In this document: positions 26,670-34,445 of the stretch, one piece after another | Numbering within the stretch: the stretch's first letter is position 1 | Layout of the letters: each line of letters begins with the position of its first letter | Assembly: GCA_002551355.1 (NCBI GenBank) | Contig: NTHE01000025.1 | Location: 45,474-109,473, forward strand | Reading direction: 5' to 3' | Origin: Streptomyces sp. man185 | Lineage (GTDB): Bacteria > Actinomycetota > Actinomycetes > Streptomycetales > Streptomycetaceae | DNA length: 64,000 nt | Position numbers and translations under genes: made by a program | Notes under the pieces: generated by a model | What the model saw: only the letters and a program-made list of their open reading frames with translations | Told to the model about the DNA's origin: nothing | Database searches by the model: none

Positions 26670-27682
26670 TCGACGTCCTGGTCGCGGGCGGCGGACCGGC
26701 CGGACTGGCCGCCGCGATCCGCGCCGCGTCGGCGGGCCTGGAAGCGGTGGTGGTCGAGCCGCGCACCACCCCCGTCGACAAGGCGTGCGGCGAGGGCATC
26801 ATGCCCGGGGGCGTCGCGGCCCTGCGCGACCTCGGCGTCCGGGTGAGAGGCCACGAGCTGCGGGGCATCCGCTACACCGACGGGCGGCGCAGCGCGGAGG
26901 CGGCCTTCCGGGGCGGCCCCGGCGCGGGCGTCCGCCGCACCGAACTCCACGCCGCCCTGCACGAGCGGGCCGCCGCCCTCGGCGTACGCGTCGTCGCCGC
27001 CAAGGTGGGGGAGGTCCGGCAGGACGAGCGCACCGTCACCGCCGCCGGACTCACCGCGCGCTGGCTGGTCGCCGCCGACGGGCTCCACTCGCCGCTGCGC
27101 CGCGCCCTGGGCCTCGACCACCCGGTCCCCGGCCCCGGACGCTACGGGCTGCGCCGCCACTACCCGATGGCCCCCTGGACGGACCACGTCGAGGTGCACT
27201 GGTCCCGGCACGGGGAGGCGTACGTGACCCCGGTCGGCGAGCGCCTGGTGGGGGTGGCCGTCCTGAGCCGCGACCGCCGCCCCTACGACCGGCATCTGGC
27301 CGCCTTCCCCGCCCTCGCCGCCCGGCTCGCGGACGGCCCCGGGGCCACCCCCGTACGCGGGGCCGGTCCGCTGCGGCAGCGGGCGCTGGGCAGGCGGGCC
27401 GGGCGGGTCCTGCTGGTCGGCGACGCCGCAGGCTACGTGGACGCCCTCACGGGGGAGGGCATCGCCCTCGCCGTCGCCACCGCGACGGCCGCGGTCGACT
27501 GCCTGACCGCCGGGCGGCCCGAGGACTACCCCCGCCGCTGGGCACGGGCCACCCGGCGCTACCGCCTGCTCACCGCGGCCCTGCTGGGCGCCGCCGGCCA
27601 CCCGTCCTCGGGGCGGCTGATCGTCGCCGCGGCCCACCGGGCGCCCCCCGTCTTCCGGGCCGCGGTCCACGCGCTGAGTTGA
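26666..27682 (+). CDS. srsC: FAD-dependent hydroxylase of the phenolic-lipid operon
   Basis: Translation starts at GTG 26666, overlapping the srsB stop (GTGA), so it is coupled. The 338-residue flavoprotein has VLVAGGGPAGLAAAIRAA (FAD GxGxxG near residue 7), CGEGIMPGGVAALRDLG, WLVAADGLHSPLRRALG (the DG motif) and LLVGDAAGYVDALTGEGI (the GD motif), as in group A flavin monooxygenases. The S. griseus homologue hydroxylates the methylated resorcinol, which then gives a quinone. It is the last gene of the operon. Confidence 0.85.
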   Translation: MIDVLVAGGGPAGLAAAIRAASAGLEAVVVEPRTTPVDKACGEGIMPGGVAALRDLGVRVRGHELRGIRYTDGRRSAEAAFRGGPGAGVRRTELHAALHERAAALGVRVVAAKVGEVRQDERTVTAAGLTARWLVAADGLHSPLRRALGLDHPVPGPGRYGLRRHYPMAPWTDHVEVHWSRHGEAYVTPVGERLVGVAVLSRDRRPYDRHLAAFPALAARLADGPGATPVRGAGPLRQRALGRRAGRVLLVGDAAGYVDALTGEGIALAVATATAAVDCLTAGRPEDYPRRWARATRRYRLLTAALLGAAGHPSSGRLIVAAAHRAPPVFRAAVHALS

Positions 27683-27743
27683 GTCGAGAGGCCCGCGCGT
27701 GCCTCTGACGGCTCGAATGGCGAGGCCCCGGCTTCCGGCATAA

Positions 27744-27782
27744 CGTCGGTCGGGTGAACGCCCGGCGTTCACCCGACCGACG
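27744..27782. promoter_or_regulatory. Perfect 39-bp palindrome before the exporter gene
   Basis: Arms of 19 bp (CGTCGGTCGGGTGAACGCC at 27744-27762 and its exact complement at 27764-27782) meet at a single central base. The core TGAACGCCCGGCGTTCA looks like a TetR-family operator. A one-base centre is unsuitable for a tight RNA hairpin, although a smaller-armed loop would form. It lies 58 bases before the exporter ATG and 61 bases after srsC, so an operator or an srs terminator are both possible. Confidence 0.7.
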
Positions 27783-27840
27783 CGGAGACCGGCCGCTCCC
27801 ACGGGGCGCACTGCCCTCGGCACGAGAGACGAACCGCACT

Positions 27841-29499
27841 ATGACGGGCTCCCACGCGACCCCCGCAGACACGGCAAAGACCTCCGACCGACACCGGGGC
27901 GGACTGGCGCTGCTGGTCATCGCCTCGTGCCAGCTGATGGTGGTGCTCGACGTCACCATCGTCAACATCGCGCTTCCGCACATGCAGAAAGACCTGGGAT
28001 TCTCCACCCAGAACCTCTCCTGGGTCGTCAACGCCTACACGTTGACCTTCGGCGGGCTGCTGCTGCTCGGCGGACGCCTCGGCGACATCCTCGGCCGCCG
28101 CAGGGTCTTCGTCTTCGGTGTGCTCCTCTTCGTCTTCGCCTCACTGCTCGGCGGACTGTCCCAGGAGAGCTGGCAGTTGCTGGCCGCCCGCTCCCTCCAG
28201 GGCGTCGGCGGCGCGATCGCCTCGCCCACCGCCCTGTCGCTGATCACCACCACCTTCCGCGAGGGCCCCGAACGCAACCGCGCGTTCGGGGTGTTCGCCG
28301 GTGTCTCGGCGGGCGGCAGCGCGATCGGTCTGCTGGCCGGCGGCATGCTGGTGGAGTGGCTCGACTGGCGCTGGGTGCTGTTCGTCAACGTCCCCATCGG
28401 CCTGCTCATCGCGTTCGCCACCCCCCGCTACATCGCCGAGTCCGAGCGCCACGCCGGCCACTTCGACATCGCGGGCGCCCTGAGTTCCACGGTGGGCATG
28501 GTGCTGCTGGTGTACGGCTTCATCCGCGCGTCCGAGGACGGCTGGACCGACGTCCTCACGCTGGGCTCGTTCGCCGCCGCCGTCGTCCTCCTGGCGTTGT
28601 TCATCGCCATCGAACGCCGCTCCCGGCAGCCCATCACCCCGCTGCGGATGTTCCGTGACCGTAATCGCGCCGGGTCGTACGCGATGATGCTCAGCCTCTC
28701 CGCGGCGCTGTTCGGGATGTTCTTCTTCCTGACCCTGTTCGTGCAGGACGTGCTCGACTTCAGCCCGCTGCGGGCCGGCCTCGCCTTCCTGCCGGTGAGT
28801 GCCGTCATCGCGGTCAGCGCCGGCCTGACCTCCCAACTGCTGCCCCGCTGGGGCCCCAAACCCTTCATGGTGGTGGGCGCGCTCCTAGCCGCCGCCGGGC
28901 TCGGCTGGCTGACGCTGACCGATGTCCACAGCTCCTACCTCGGCTCGATCCTCGGCCCGATGCTGGTGTTCGGCTTCGGCATGGGCATGCAGTTCGTGTC
29001 GCTGACCCTGATGGCGGTGTCGGGCGTCGCCCCCAGGGAGGCGGGCGCGGCCTCCGGCATCCTCAACGCCACCCAGCAGGTCGGCGGCTCGCTGGGGCTG
29101 TCGATCCTGGTCACGACGTTCGGCACGGCCAGTCGCAACGAGGCGACCGAGCAGATGCCGAGCTTCCGCGAGGAGGCCACGCGCGCCCAACAGCTGGAGG
29201 CTCAGAGGACCGGCGAGCTGCCACCGCCCTGGGGCGACGAGATCCTCACCTCGGGCGTCTCCAGCGCCTTCGTCGTCGCGGCCTGCTTCGCCGTGGTCGC
29301 CGCCCTGGTCGCCCTCTTCGTCATCCAGGTCCGGCCCGCCGACCTGGCCCGCCTCCAGGGCGGCGCGATGCCGCTCGCCGGGGAGGGGACGGGCGAGGAC
29401 GAGGCGGCCGAGCCGCCGCCCGCCTCGGGGACGCCACAGCCCGCCCCGGACGAACCACGGTCCGACCCGGACACCGACCGACCCACGAAAGGGCGCTGA
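27841..29499 (+). CDS. MFS drug exporter, DHA2 (EmrB/QacA) family
   Basis: The 552-residue protein has 14 predicted membrane segments. Family motifs are LDVTIVNIALPHMQ (motif D1 with Asp in helix 1), GGRLGDILGRRRVF (motif A), RSLQGVGGAIASPTALSLI (motif B), and GVSAGGSAIGLLAGGMLVEW (motif C, drug/proton antiport). The C-terminus is a soluble acidic proline-rich tail of about 55 residues. It should export hydrophobic toxic compounds with proton exchange. A long palindrome precedes it; the VOC gene begins three bases after its stop, so they form an operon. Confidence 0.9.
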   Translation: MTGSHATPADTAKTSDRHRGGLALLVIASCQLMVVLDVTIVNIALPHMQKDLGFSTQNLSWVVNAYTLTFGGLLLLGGRLGDILGRRRVFVFGVLLFVFASLLGGLSQESWQLLAARSLQGVGGAIASPTALSLITTTFREGPERNRAFGVFAGVSAGGSAIGLLAGGMLVEWLDWRWVLFVNVPIGLLIAFATPRYIAESERHAGHFDIAGALSSTVGMVLLVYGFIRASEDGWTDVLTLGSFAAAVVLLALFIAIERRSRQPITPLRMFRDRNRAGSYAMMLSLSAALFGMFFFLTLFVQDVLDFSPLRAGLAFLPVSAVIAVSAGLTSQLLPRWGPKPFMVVGALLAAAGLGWLTLTDVHSSYLGSILGPMLVFGFGMGMQFVSLTLMAVSGVAPREAGAASGILNATQQVGGSLGLSILVTTFGTASRNEATEQMPSFREEATRAQQLEAQRTGELPPPWGDEILTSGVSSAFVVAACFAVVAALVALFVIQVRPADLARLQGGAMPLAGEGTGEDEAAEPPPASGTPQPAPDEPRSDPDTDRPTKGR

Positions 29500-29502
29500 C
29501 CC

Positions 29503-29958
29503 ATGGACTGGACCCTCGAAGTGATCGTGCTGCCCGTGACCGACGTCGACCGGGCCCGGGACTTCTACCGGGACAAGCTCGGCTTCGCCGTCGACATCGA
29601 CGCCGAGGTGATGCCGGGCGCCCGCGTCGTCCAGCTGACGCCGCCCGGATCCGGCTGTTCGATCGCCCTCACCGACGGTCTGCCCAACCCGACCGGAACC
29701 CCGCAGCCGGGCACGTACCACGGCCTTCAGCTCTGTGTCACCGACATCGCCGCCGCGCACGCCGAACTCGTCGGCCGGGGAGTCGAGGTCTCCGCTCCGC
29801 AGCGGTACACCGACGAGGACGGCGCGACCTTCATGTACTTCACCGACCCGGACGGCAACGGCTGGGCGGTCCAGGAGTACCGCCGCCGGGAGACCGAACC
29901 CCTGCACCGGCTGCTCGCCGACCGCGCCGCGGGGAACGCGGGGGACACGGTGGGGTGA
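29503..29958 (+). CDS. VOC-superfamily glyoxalase/resistance-like protein
   Basis: The 151-residue protein has two beta-alpha-beta-beta-beta units with LEVIVLPVTDVDRARDFYRD at the start and YFTDPDGNGWAVQEY near residue 120, the standard vicinal-oxygen-chelate signature. His and Glu candidates for metal binding are only partly present, so the protein may be a binding protein rather than an enzyme. It is co-transcribed with the exporter, and this pairing suggests a role in handling the same compound. Confidence 0.8.
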   Translation: MDWTLEVIVLPVTDVDRARDFYRDKLGFAVDIDAEVMPGARVVQLTPPGSGCSIALTDGLPNPTGTPQPGTYHGLQLCVTDIAAAHAELVGRGVEVSAPQRYTDEDGATFMYFTDPDGNGWAVQEYRRRETEPLHRLLADRAAGNAGDTVG

Positions 29959-30053
29959 ACCGGATGCGGAGGTGGATCGGGCCGCGTCCGGTCCACCAGA
30001 ATGCTCCCCGTATCGAGTGCAGAGATCCATCAGCGCAAGGGAGCGGCATCCAC

Positions 30054-30452
30054 ATGGGCGGCAACGCAGAGATGGTGGCCTTCGTCCGGGCGCGGCTCGC
30101 CGACGAGGAACACGTCGCAATGGCCGCCGGCGGAGACCGATGGCGGTGCCCGGCCGATGTGCCGGGAGAGGTCCACGACCGCACGGGCGGGGTGGCGTTC
30201 ACGGTGCGCGGCCGGGGCTTCGACCAGCACATCGCCCTCCAGAATCCCGCGCGGACCCTGGAGCGCATCGAGACGAGCCGCGTGATGCTCGGCGAGTACG
30301 TCGAGGTGGCCGACCTGGACACCGACCGGCCGGCCGAGGACTACCGTTCCGGCCGTGCGGTGGGCCTGGGCTTCGCCGTCCGGCAACTCGCCGCCGAGTA
30401 CGCGGGCCACCCCGACTACCAGGCGCGCTGGCTGCCCAGATTCATCCAGTGA
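30054..30452 (+). CDS. DUF6221-like protein
   Basis: The 132-residue soluble protein begins MGGNAEMVAFVRARLADEEH at the ATG preceded by AAGGGAG. The opening pattern (VAFVRARLADEEHVAMAA...RW) and the end AVRQLAAEYAGHPDYQARWL are what I associate with the Streptomyces family DUF6221. The earlier in-frame start at 29955 would add a non-coding looking stretch. Function unknown. Confidence 0.7.
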   Translation: MGGNAEMVAFVRARLADEEHVAMAAGGDRWRCPADVPGEVHDRTGGVAFTVRGRGFDQHIALQNPARTLERIETSRVMLGEYVEVADLDTDRPAEDYRSGRAVGLGFAVRQLAAEYAGHPDYQARWLPRFIQ

Positions 30453-30485
30453 CAGGGGGGGTGCGGGACGCGTCGGGAAGCCGTA

Positions 30486-30503
30486 ACTTACTCTCAAGTA
30501 AGT
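30486..30503. promoter_or_regulatory. 18-bp palindrome before the DoxX-like gene
   Basis: ACTTACT-CTCA-AGTAAGT has perfect 7-bp arms, in a TTACT-N4-AGTAA form typical of TetR/AcrR-type operators. It lies 36 bases before the ATG. No regulator gene is adjacent, so the regulator would be encoded elsewhere. Confidence 0.55.
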
Positions 30504-30539
30504 AACGGTCCCGTCACGTCCCGTCGTCGAAGGAGAAGC

Positions 30540-30917
30540 ATGTCCCGCCAGACGCGTTCCGCCGTCCTGCTCGCCGGGCTGATGGGCGGAGCGGGAGTGC
30601 TCCATTTCGCCGTCCCCCAGGCCTTCGACTCCACCGTGCCCCGGATCCTGCCCGGAAAGCCGCGCACCTGGACGTACGCCAGCGGAGTGGTCGAACTCGC
30701 CCTGGCCGCGGGCCTTGCCCACCCCCGGACGCGCCCGGCCGCCGCCCGGGCAACCGCGGGCTTCTTCGTCGGTGTGTTTCCGGCCAATGTGCAGATGGCC
30801 GTCGACTGGCGTCACCGGCCCCGGCCGCAGCGGGTCGCAGCCCTGGCCCGGCTGCCCCTCCAGGTGCCGCTGGTCCTGTGGGCACGGGGTGTCGCCCGGG
30901 GCGCCGACGGGCCCTGA
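30540..30917 (+). CDS. DoxX-like small membrane protein
   Basis: The 125-residue protein starts MSRQTRSAVLLAGLMGGAGV with AGGAG eight bases before the ATG. Three or four hydrophobic stretches and the family core VLHFAVPQAFDSTVPRILPG, then PRTWTYASGVVELALAAGLA and FPANVQMAVDWRHRPRP, match the DoxX/MauE-like group. Members are membrane proteins of redox or thiol metabolism, but the exact role here is unknown. An ACTTACT palindrome upstream suggests TetR control. Confidence 0.75.
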   Translation: MSRQTRSAVLLAGLMGGAGVLHFAVPQAFDSTVPRILPGKPRTWTYASGVVELALAAGLAHPRTRPAAARATAGFFVGVFPANVQMAVDWRHRPRPQRVAALARLPLQVPLVLWARGVARGADGP

Positions 30918-31046
30918 ACGGACCGTGATCGGTGTGGTACGAGCCAGTGACCGTGAAGGTGATCCACAGCAAAATGGCGTTGCTCTCTGGTGAGGAGTGA
31001 TCCCGCCGTGTAGCGTCGCCGGAAGATGTCGTGGTTCGCAGTACCT

Positions 31047-31070
31047 GCCCGCGCCTGGCGCGGGCGTTTT
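31047..31070 (+). terminator. Attenuator-like hairpin in the cold-shock gene leader
   Basis: GCCCGCGC-CTG-GCGCGGGC forms an 8-bp stem followed by G and four T residues, an intrinsic-terminator layout located 81 bases upstream of the cold-shock start codon. It may end transcription early or be part of a folded leader. Confidence 0.5.
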
Positions 31071-31150
31071 GCTGTGCAGTGCCTGAGAACCAGGGCGATC
31101 ACCTCCGGGTCCGCGCGGTGCGGATCCGTTTACTGCTGAGAGGTACAGGC

Positions 31151-31354
31151 ATGGCCAGCGGAACCGTCAAGTGGTTCAACTCGGAAAAGGGCTTCGGCTT
31201 CATCGCGCAGGACGGCGGCGGCCCCGACGTCTTCGCGCACTACTCCAACATCAACTCCTCCGGCTTCCGTGAGCTCCAGGAAGGCCAGGCGGTGACCTTC
31301 GACATCACCCAGGGCCAGAAGGGCCCCCAGGCGGAGAACATCACCACCGCCTGA
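31151..31354 (+). CDS. Cold-shock protein (CspA family)
   Basis: The 67-residue OB-fold protein has both RNA-binding motifs, KGFGFI (RNP1, residues 14-19) and DVFAHY (RNP2, 27-32), within MASGTVKWFNSEKGFGF. It acts as an RNA chaperone. The leader is long (about 130-230 bases) and contains a hairpin with a U-tract, which is typical for temperature-responsive regulation of these genes. A very stable terminator follows. Confidence 0.95.
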   Translation: MASGTVKWFNSEKGFGFIAQDGGGPDVFAHYSNINSSGFRELQEGQAVTFDITQGQKGPQAENITTA

Positions 31355-31368
31355 TCCGGGTTGACCGA

Positions 31369-31409
31369 CCCTGGAGCCCCGGAGCGCATCGCGCTCCGGG
31401 GCTCCAGGG
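31369..31409 (+). terminator. Perfect hairpin after the cold-shock gene
   Basis: Arms of at least 18 bp (CCCTGGAGCCCCGGAGCG with 31392-31409) around a short loop, 14 bases after the stop. Confidence 0.9.
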
Positions 31410-31534
31410 CTGTGAGGGCCGTAATCCGATCGGGTGGCCGTGTTACGGGATTGGGGTGCCGCGGCGCGGGTACGCGGTGGCTCTCGAACCCAACGCCCCT
31501 GGAGCCTCCGGGAGCGAGAACGGAGGTCGGACTC

Positions 31535-31663
31535 ATGCTGAAGGCCATCGCGGACGTACTCCGCTCCATCGGCGGAGCCATCGCCACCGTGGTCACGTTG
31601 CCCTTCCGGGCACTGGCCCGGCTGTTCGGGGGCGCGTCGAGCTCCGCGCGCGGACACCACTGA
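31535..31663 (+). CDS. LPFR-motif small protein, 42 residues
   Basis: A tiny protein, MLKAIADVLRSIGGAIATVV followed by TLPFRALARLFGG and a polar tail, with CGGAGG ten bases before the ATG. The TLPFR sequence is the signature of the actinobacterial group annotated as LPFR-motif small protein. The first 30 residues form an amphipathic or membrane-associated helix. Role unknown. A 26-bp hairpin follows three bases after the stop. Confidence 0.75.
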   Translation: MLKAIADVLRSIGGAIATVVTLPFRALARLFGGASSSARGHH

Positions 31664-31665
31664 AC

Positions 31666-31721
31666 GCATGACATGCCTGTGCCCCGGCCCTTCGGAGGGC
31701 CGGGGCACAGGCATGTCATGC
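31666..31721. terminator. Perfect 26-bp hairpin between convergent genes
   Basis: Arms 31666-31691 and 31696-31721 are completely complementary with a TCGG tetraloop, so the stem is exceptionally stable. It sits between the LPFR gene and the convergent acidic protein gene and can serve both. Confidence 0.9.
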
Positions 31722-31740
31722 GCGGGACGGGGGCGGCCGG

Positions 31741-31989
31741 TCAGCCCGTCGTCTCGTCCGGGGCAGGTTGCTCCTCGGGATGCGCGCCCGCGTTGCGCGG
31801 CGCGTTCCGGCCGGCGCCGGCCTCGTCCAGCTCGGGCTCGTCGTCCTGGCGGGCCACCCGGTCCGGCACCGGTATGTCGAGAGCGTCCTCGCCCTCCTGG
31901 CTCTGCTGGTCCGGCATGTCCGCCGGTACGGGAGGCGGGCTGCCGGAAGCCCCGGTGTAGGCGGTGCCTTCCGGCCTGCGGTCGGTCAT
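31741..31989 (-). CDS. Acidic, probably disordered protein, 82 residues
   Basis: The ATG has AAGGAAG seven bases upstream. The sequence is rich in Pro, Glu, Asp and Gln (PPPVPADMPDQQSQEGEDAL, then DDEPELDEAG), with no hydrophobic core, so it should be unstructured. No domain was recognised. It resembles small hypothetical proteins seen in Streptomyces. The larger open frame in which it lies, extending to 33750, is a shadow of other genes. Confidence 0.55.
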   Translation of the reverse strand: MTDRRPEGTAYTGASGSPPPVPADMPDQQSQEGEDALDIPVPDRVARQDDEPELDEAGAGRNAPRNAGAHPEEQPAPDETTG

Positions 31990-32326
31990 GAGAGCTTCCT
32001 TCCGTACTGCCCCGGTGTACCCGGGGAGGAGTGATGCGCCCAGGTGGGTACCCGCTGCCGGGCGAAGCACTCCCCGGATCCGACGAGGCCCGGGACACGG
32101 GGGCTCGGCCTCCCGCACCACGCTCCGGGAGAGGACGGGAGAAGATGCGGGGCCCGTGGCCTCCGGCCATATTGGGAGCCCAGGGCCACCGGCCGGGAGC
32201 GTGTCGCGCGCCGCGGCGGCGGAAACGCCGCCGCGGAGTGTGGGGCGCCCGAGTGCGGGTACCCGGGGCGTTGCCCCACTCGGGCGCACGACGTCACCCG
32301 ACGAACCCGGCGGAAGGACTTCCCGC
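31990..32326 (+). other. Gene-free region with several strong stem-loops
   Basis: No convincing gene. It contains a perfect 11-bp hairpin with a GAAA tetraloop (CCGCGGCGGCG, 32211-32236) and a second with 11-bp arms (GCGCCCGAGTG, 32245-32287) enclosing the palindrome CGGGTACCCG. They may be terminators, a folded leader of the DUF5133 gene, or a small RNA. Confidence 0.55.
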
Positions 32327-32554
32327 ATGCTGATGGCCCACCCCACCGTGCTGCGCAATCTGATCGAGCAGTACGAGGCGCTGCGTGTGCTGCACGCGGA
32401 GAACGGCGGCGAGGAAGCCCGGCAGCGCATGGACGACGTGGCGTACACGCTGTGCGTGTCGACCGGCACGAGTGACGTCGACAGCGCGCTGATCGCCGCC
32501 CGCCACCAGTTGCCCGGCGCCCGGCCCGAGGACGACTCCGTCCTCTCCGCCTGA
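32327..32554 (+). CDS. DUF5133-like protein
   Basis: The 75-residue protein starts MLMAHPTVLRNLIEQYEALR with GGAAGGA nine bases upstream. The conserved centre MDDVAYTLCVSTGTSDVDSA is what I recognise as the Streptomyces family DUF5133, a small soluble helical protein of unknown function. The upstream region is strongly structured. The YbdK-like gene starts 29 bases after its stop, so the two may be one unit. Confidence 0.75.
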   Translation: MLMAHPTVLRNLIEQYEALRVLHAENGGEEARQRMDDVAYTLCVSTGTSDVDSALIAARHQLPGARPEDDSVLSA

Positions 32555-32583
32555 TCGCCGTCGAGCCACGAAGGGGAGGGCCC

Positions 32584-33675
32584 GTGGTCCGCACGGTGGG
32601 TGTCGAAGAAGAACTGCTCCTGGTCGACTCGGCCAGCGGAGAGGCGGAGGCGCTGTCCTCGGCGGTGCTGGCGATCGCCGAGAAGGACGCGGAGGGAGAG
32701 TCGGCCTTCGAGCCGGAACTGCATCGCCAGCAACTGGAGTTCTCCACGCACCCCTGTGCGGACATGGGCGAACTCGCCGAGTCGGTCCACCGGTGGCGTG
32801 GTGAGGCGGTACGGCACGCCGCCGACGCCGGGGCGTCGGTCGTGGCCCTGGCGACCTCCCCGCTCCCGGTCAGCCCGAAGATCGGCACAGGGGAGCGGTA
32901 CCGGTGGATGGCGGAGCGCTTCGGTCTGACCGCCCAGGAGCAGCTGACCTGCGGCTGCCACGTCCACGTCTCGGTGGCCTCCGACGAGGAGGGCGTCGCC
33001 GTGCTCGACCGGGTGCGCTGCTGGCTGCCCGTCCTGCTCGCCCTGAGCGCCAATTCCCCGTTCTGGCAGGGGCAGGACAGCCGGTACAGCAGCTACCGCA
33101 GCCAGGTGTGGGGACGATGGCCGTCGGCGGGCCCGGTCGACGTCCACGGCTCCGCCGAGGCGTACCACGCCCAGGTGCGGTCCCTGGTCGGCACGGGAGT
33201 GCTCCGGGACGAGGGGATGATCTACTTCGACGCGCGCCTCTCGCACCGCTACCCCACCGTGGAGTTCCGGATCGCGGACGTCTGCCTGGACCCGGCCGAC
33301 ACCGTGCTGCTGGCCACGCTGGTACGCGGTCTTGTGGAGACGGCCGCACGGGAGTGGCGGGCCGGTGAGCCGCCCCTGGGCACCGGCACGGCCCTGCTGC
33401 GCGCGGCCTCCTGGCAGGCGGGCCGCGCGGGCCTGGAGGGCCGGCTCGTCCACCCCCGGACCCGTCTGCCGGAGCCCGCGCCCGATGTTCTGCGGGCCCT
33501 GCTGGACCATGTGCGGGACGCCCTGGAGGACAGCGGCGACCTGGCGGCCGTGGAGACGGCCCTGGCCGCCGTGGACCGGCGAGGCAACGGGGCACGGATC
33601 CAGCGCGAGACCCTGGCGCGGACCGGGAGCCTGCGCGACACCGTCGCCGAATGCGTCCGGATCACGGCCGGCTGA
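32584..33675 (+). CDS. Carboxylate-amine ligase, YbdK / glutamate-cysteine ligase family 2
   Basis: The GTG at 32584 follows GGGGAGGG. The 363-residue protein begins VRTVGVEEELLLVD, the GVEEE metal-binding motif of glutamate-cysteine ligase type 2, then FEPELHRQQLEFSTHPC, CGCHVHVSV and YFDARLSHRYPTVEFRIADV, which hold the substrate and magnesium sites. Members make gamma-glutamyl bonds with ATP; YbdK itself has weak ligase activity. Physiological substrate unknown. Confidence 0.85.
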   Translation: MVRTVGVEEELLLVDSASGEAEALSSAVLAIAEKDAEGESAFEPELHRQQLEFSTHPCADMGELAESVHRWRGEAVRHAADAGASVVALATSPLPVSPKIGTGERYRWMAERFGLTAQEQLTCGCHVHVSVASDEEGVAVLDRVRCWLPVLLALSANSPFWQGQDSRYSSYRSQVWGRWPSAGPVDVHGSAEAYHAQVRSLVGTGVLRDEGMIYFDARLSHRYPTVEFRIADVCLDPADTVLLATLVRGLVETAAREWRAGEPPLGTGTALLRAASWQAGRAGLEGRLVHPRTRLPEPAPDVLRALLDHVRDALEDSGDLAAVETALAAVDRRGNGARIQRETLARTGSLRDTVAECVRITAG

Positions 33676-33725
33676 GCCCTGCCGAACGGCATCCGACGAA
33701 TGACACCAGAGGAACGGAGCAATCC

Positions 33726-34298
33726 ATGTCGACCAAGTCCACCAACGCACTCGAGGACCGCCGGATCCTGGCCATCGTCACCAACTACGGCGTCGAGCAG
33801 GACGAACTCGTCGTCCCCGTGAAGCATCTGCGCGACCACGGGGCGCAGGTCAGCGTGGCGGCGGTCTCCGCCGACGGGGTCCGCACCCTCGTCGGCGACC
33901 GCGATCCCGGCGAGACCGTCCGACCCCACCTCACGCTCGACGACGTCGACCCCGCCGCGTACGACCTCCTCCTGGTCCCGGGCGGCACGCTGAACGCCGA
34001 CTCGCTGCGCCTGGAGGACGCCACCACCCGGATCGTCAGCTCGTTCGCCGCCTCCGGCCGACCGGTGGCCGCCATCTGCCACGGGCCGTGGGCGCTCATC
34101 GAGGGCGGCTACATCGAGGGCAAGACGCTGACCTCGTACGCCTCGCTGCGGACCGACATCACCAACGCGGGCGGCACCTGGGTCGACAAGCCGGTGGTCC
34201 GCGACGACGCCGCCGGCTGGCCGCTGATCACCTCCCGGAACCCCGGGGACCTGGAGGACTTCCTCGGCGAGATCGACGCCGTGCTCGCCGAGTCCTGA
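33726..34298 (+). CDS. DJ-1/PfpI family protein (type 1 glutamine amidotransferase-like)
   Basis: The 190-residue protein has the family order ILAIVTNYGVEQDELVVPVK (with a conserved Glu), YDLLLVPGGTLNADSLR and the nucleophile elbow AAICHGPWALIEGG, in which the Cys is the reactive residue, and later SYASLRTDITNAGGTWVDKP. Homologues are stress proteins with glyoxalase, deglycase or protease-like activities. It begins 50 bases after the YbdK gene and is probably transcribed with it. Confidence 0.9.
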   Translation: MSTKSTNALEDRRILAIVTNYGVEQDELVVPVKHLRDHGAQVSVAAVSADGVRTLVGDRDPGETVRPHLTLDDVDPAAYDLLLVPGGTLNADSLRLEDATTRIVSSFAASGRPVAAICHGPWALIEGGYIEGKTLTSYASLRTDITNAGGTWVDKPVVRDDAAGWPLITSRNPGDLEDFLGEIDAVLAES

Positions 34299-34445
34299 GC
34301 CTGCCGCCACGGAGCGTTCCACCCGGCGGGGCAGATGCACGCGTGCAATAGGGCCACGCCGCACCTACCCGCCGGGACGTTCGGGGTATCCAGGAACAAG
34401 GCTGCAGGCCAGGGTCCTGCCCGCGGGCCGACCCGAGGAGGGCTC

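Noticed and set aside
26785..27708. Long overlapping frames across srsC
   Set aside because: Alternative frames are shadows rich in Arg, Pro and Ala; srsC alone has flavoprotein motifs.
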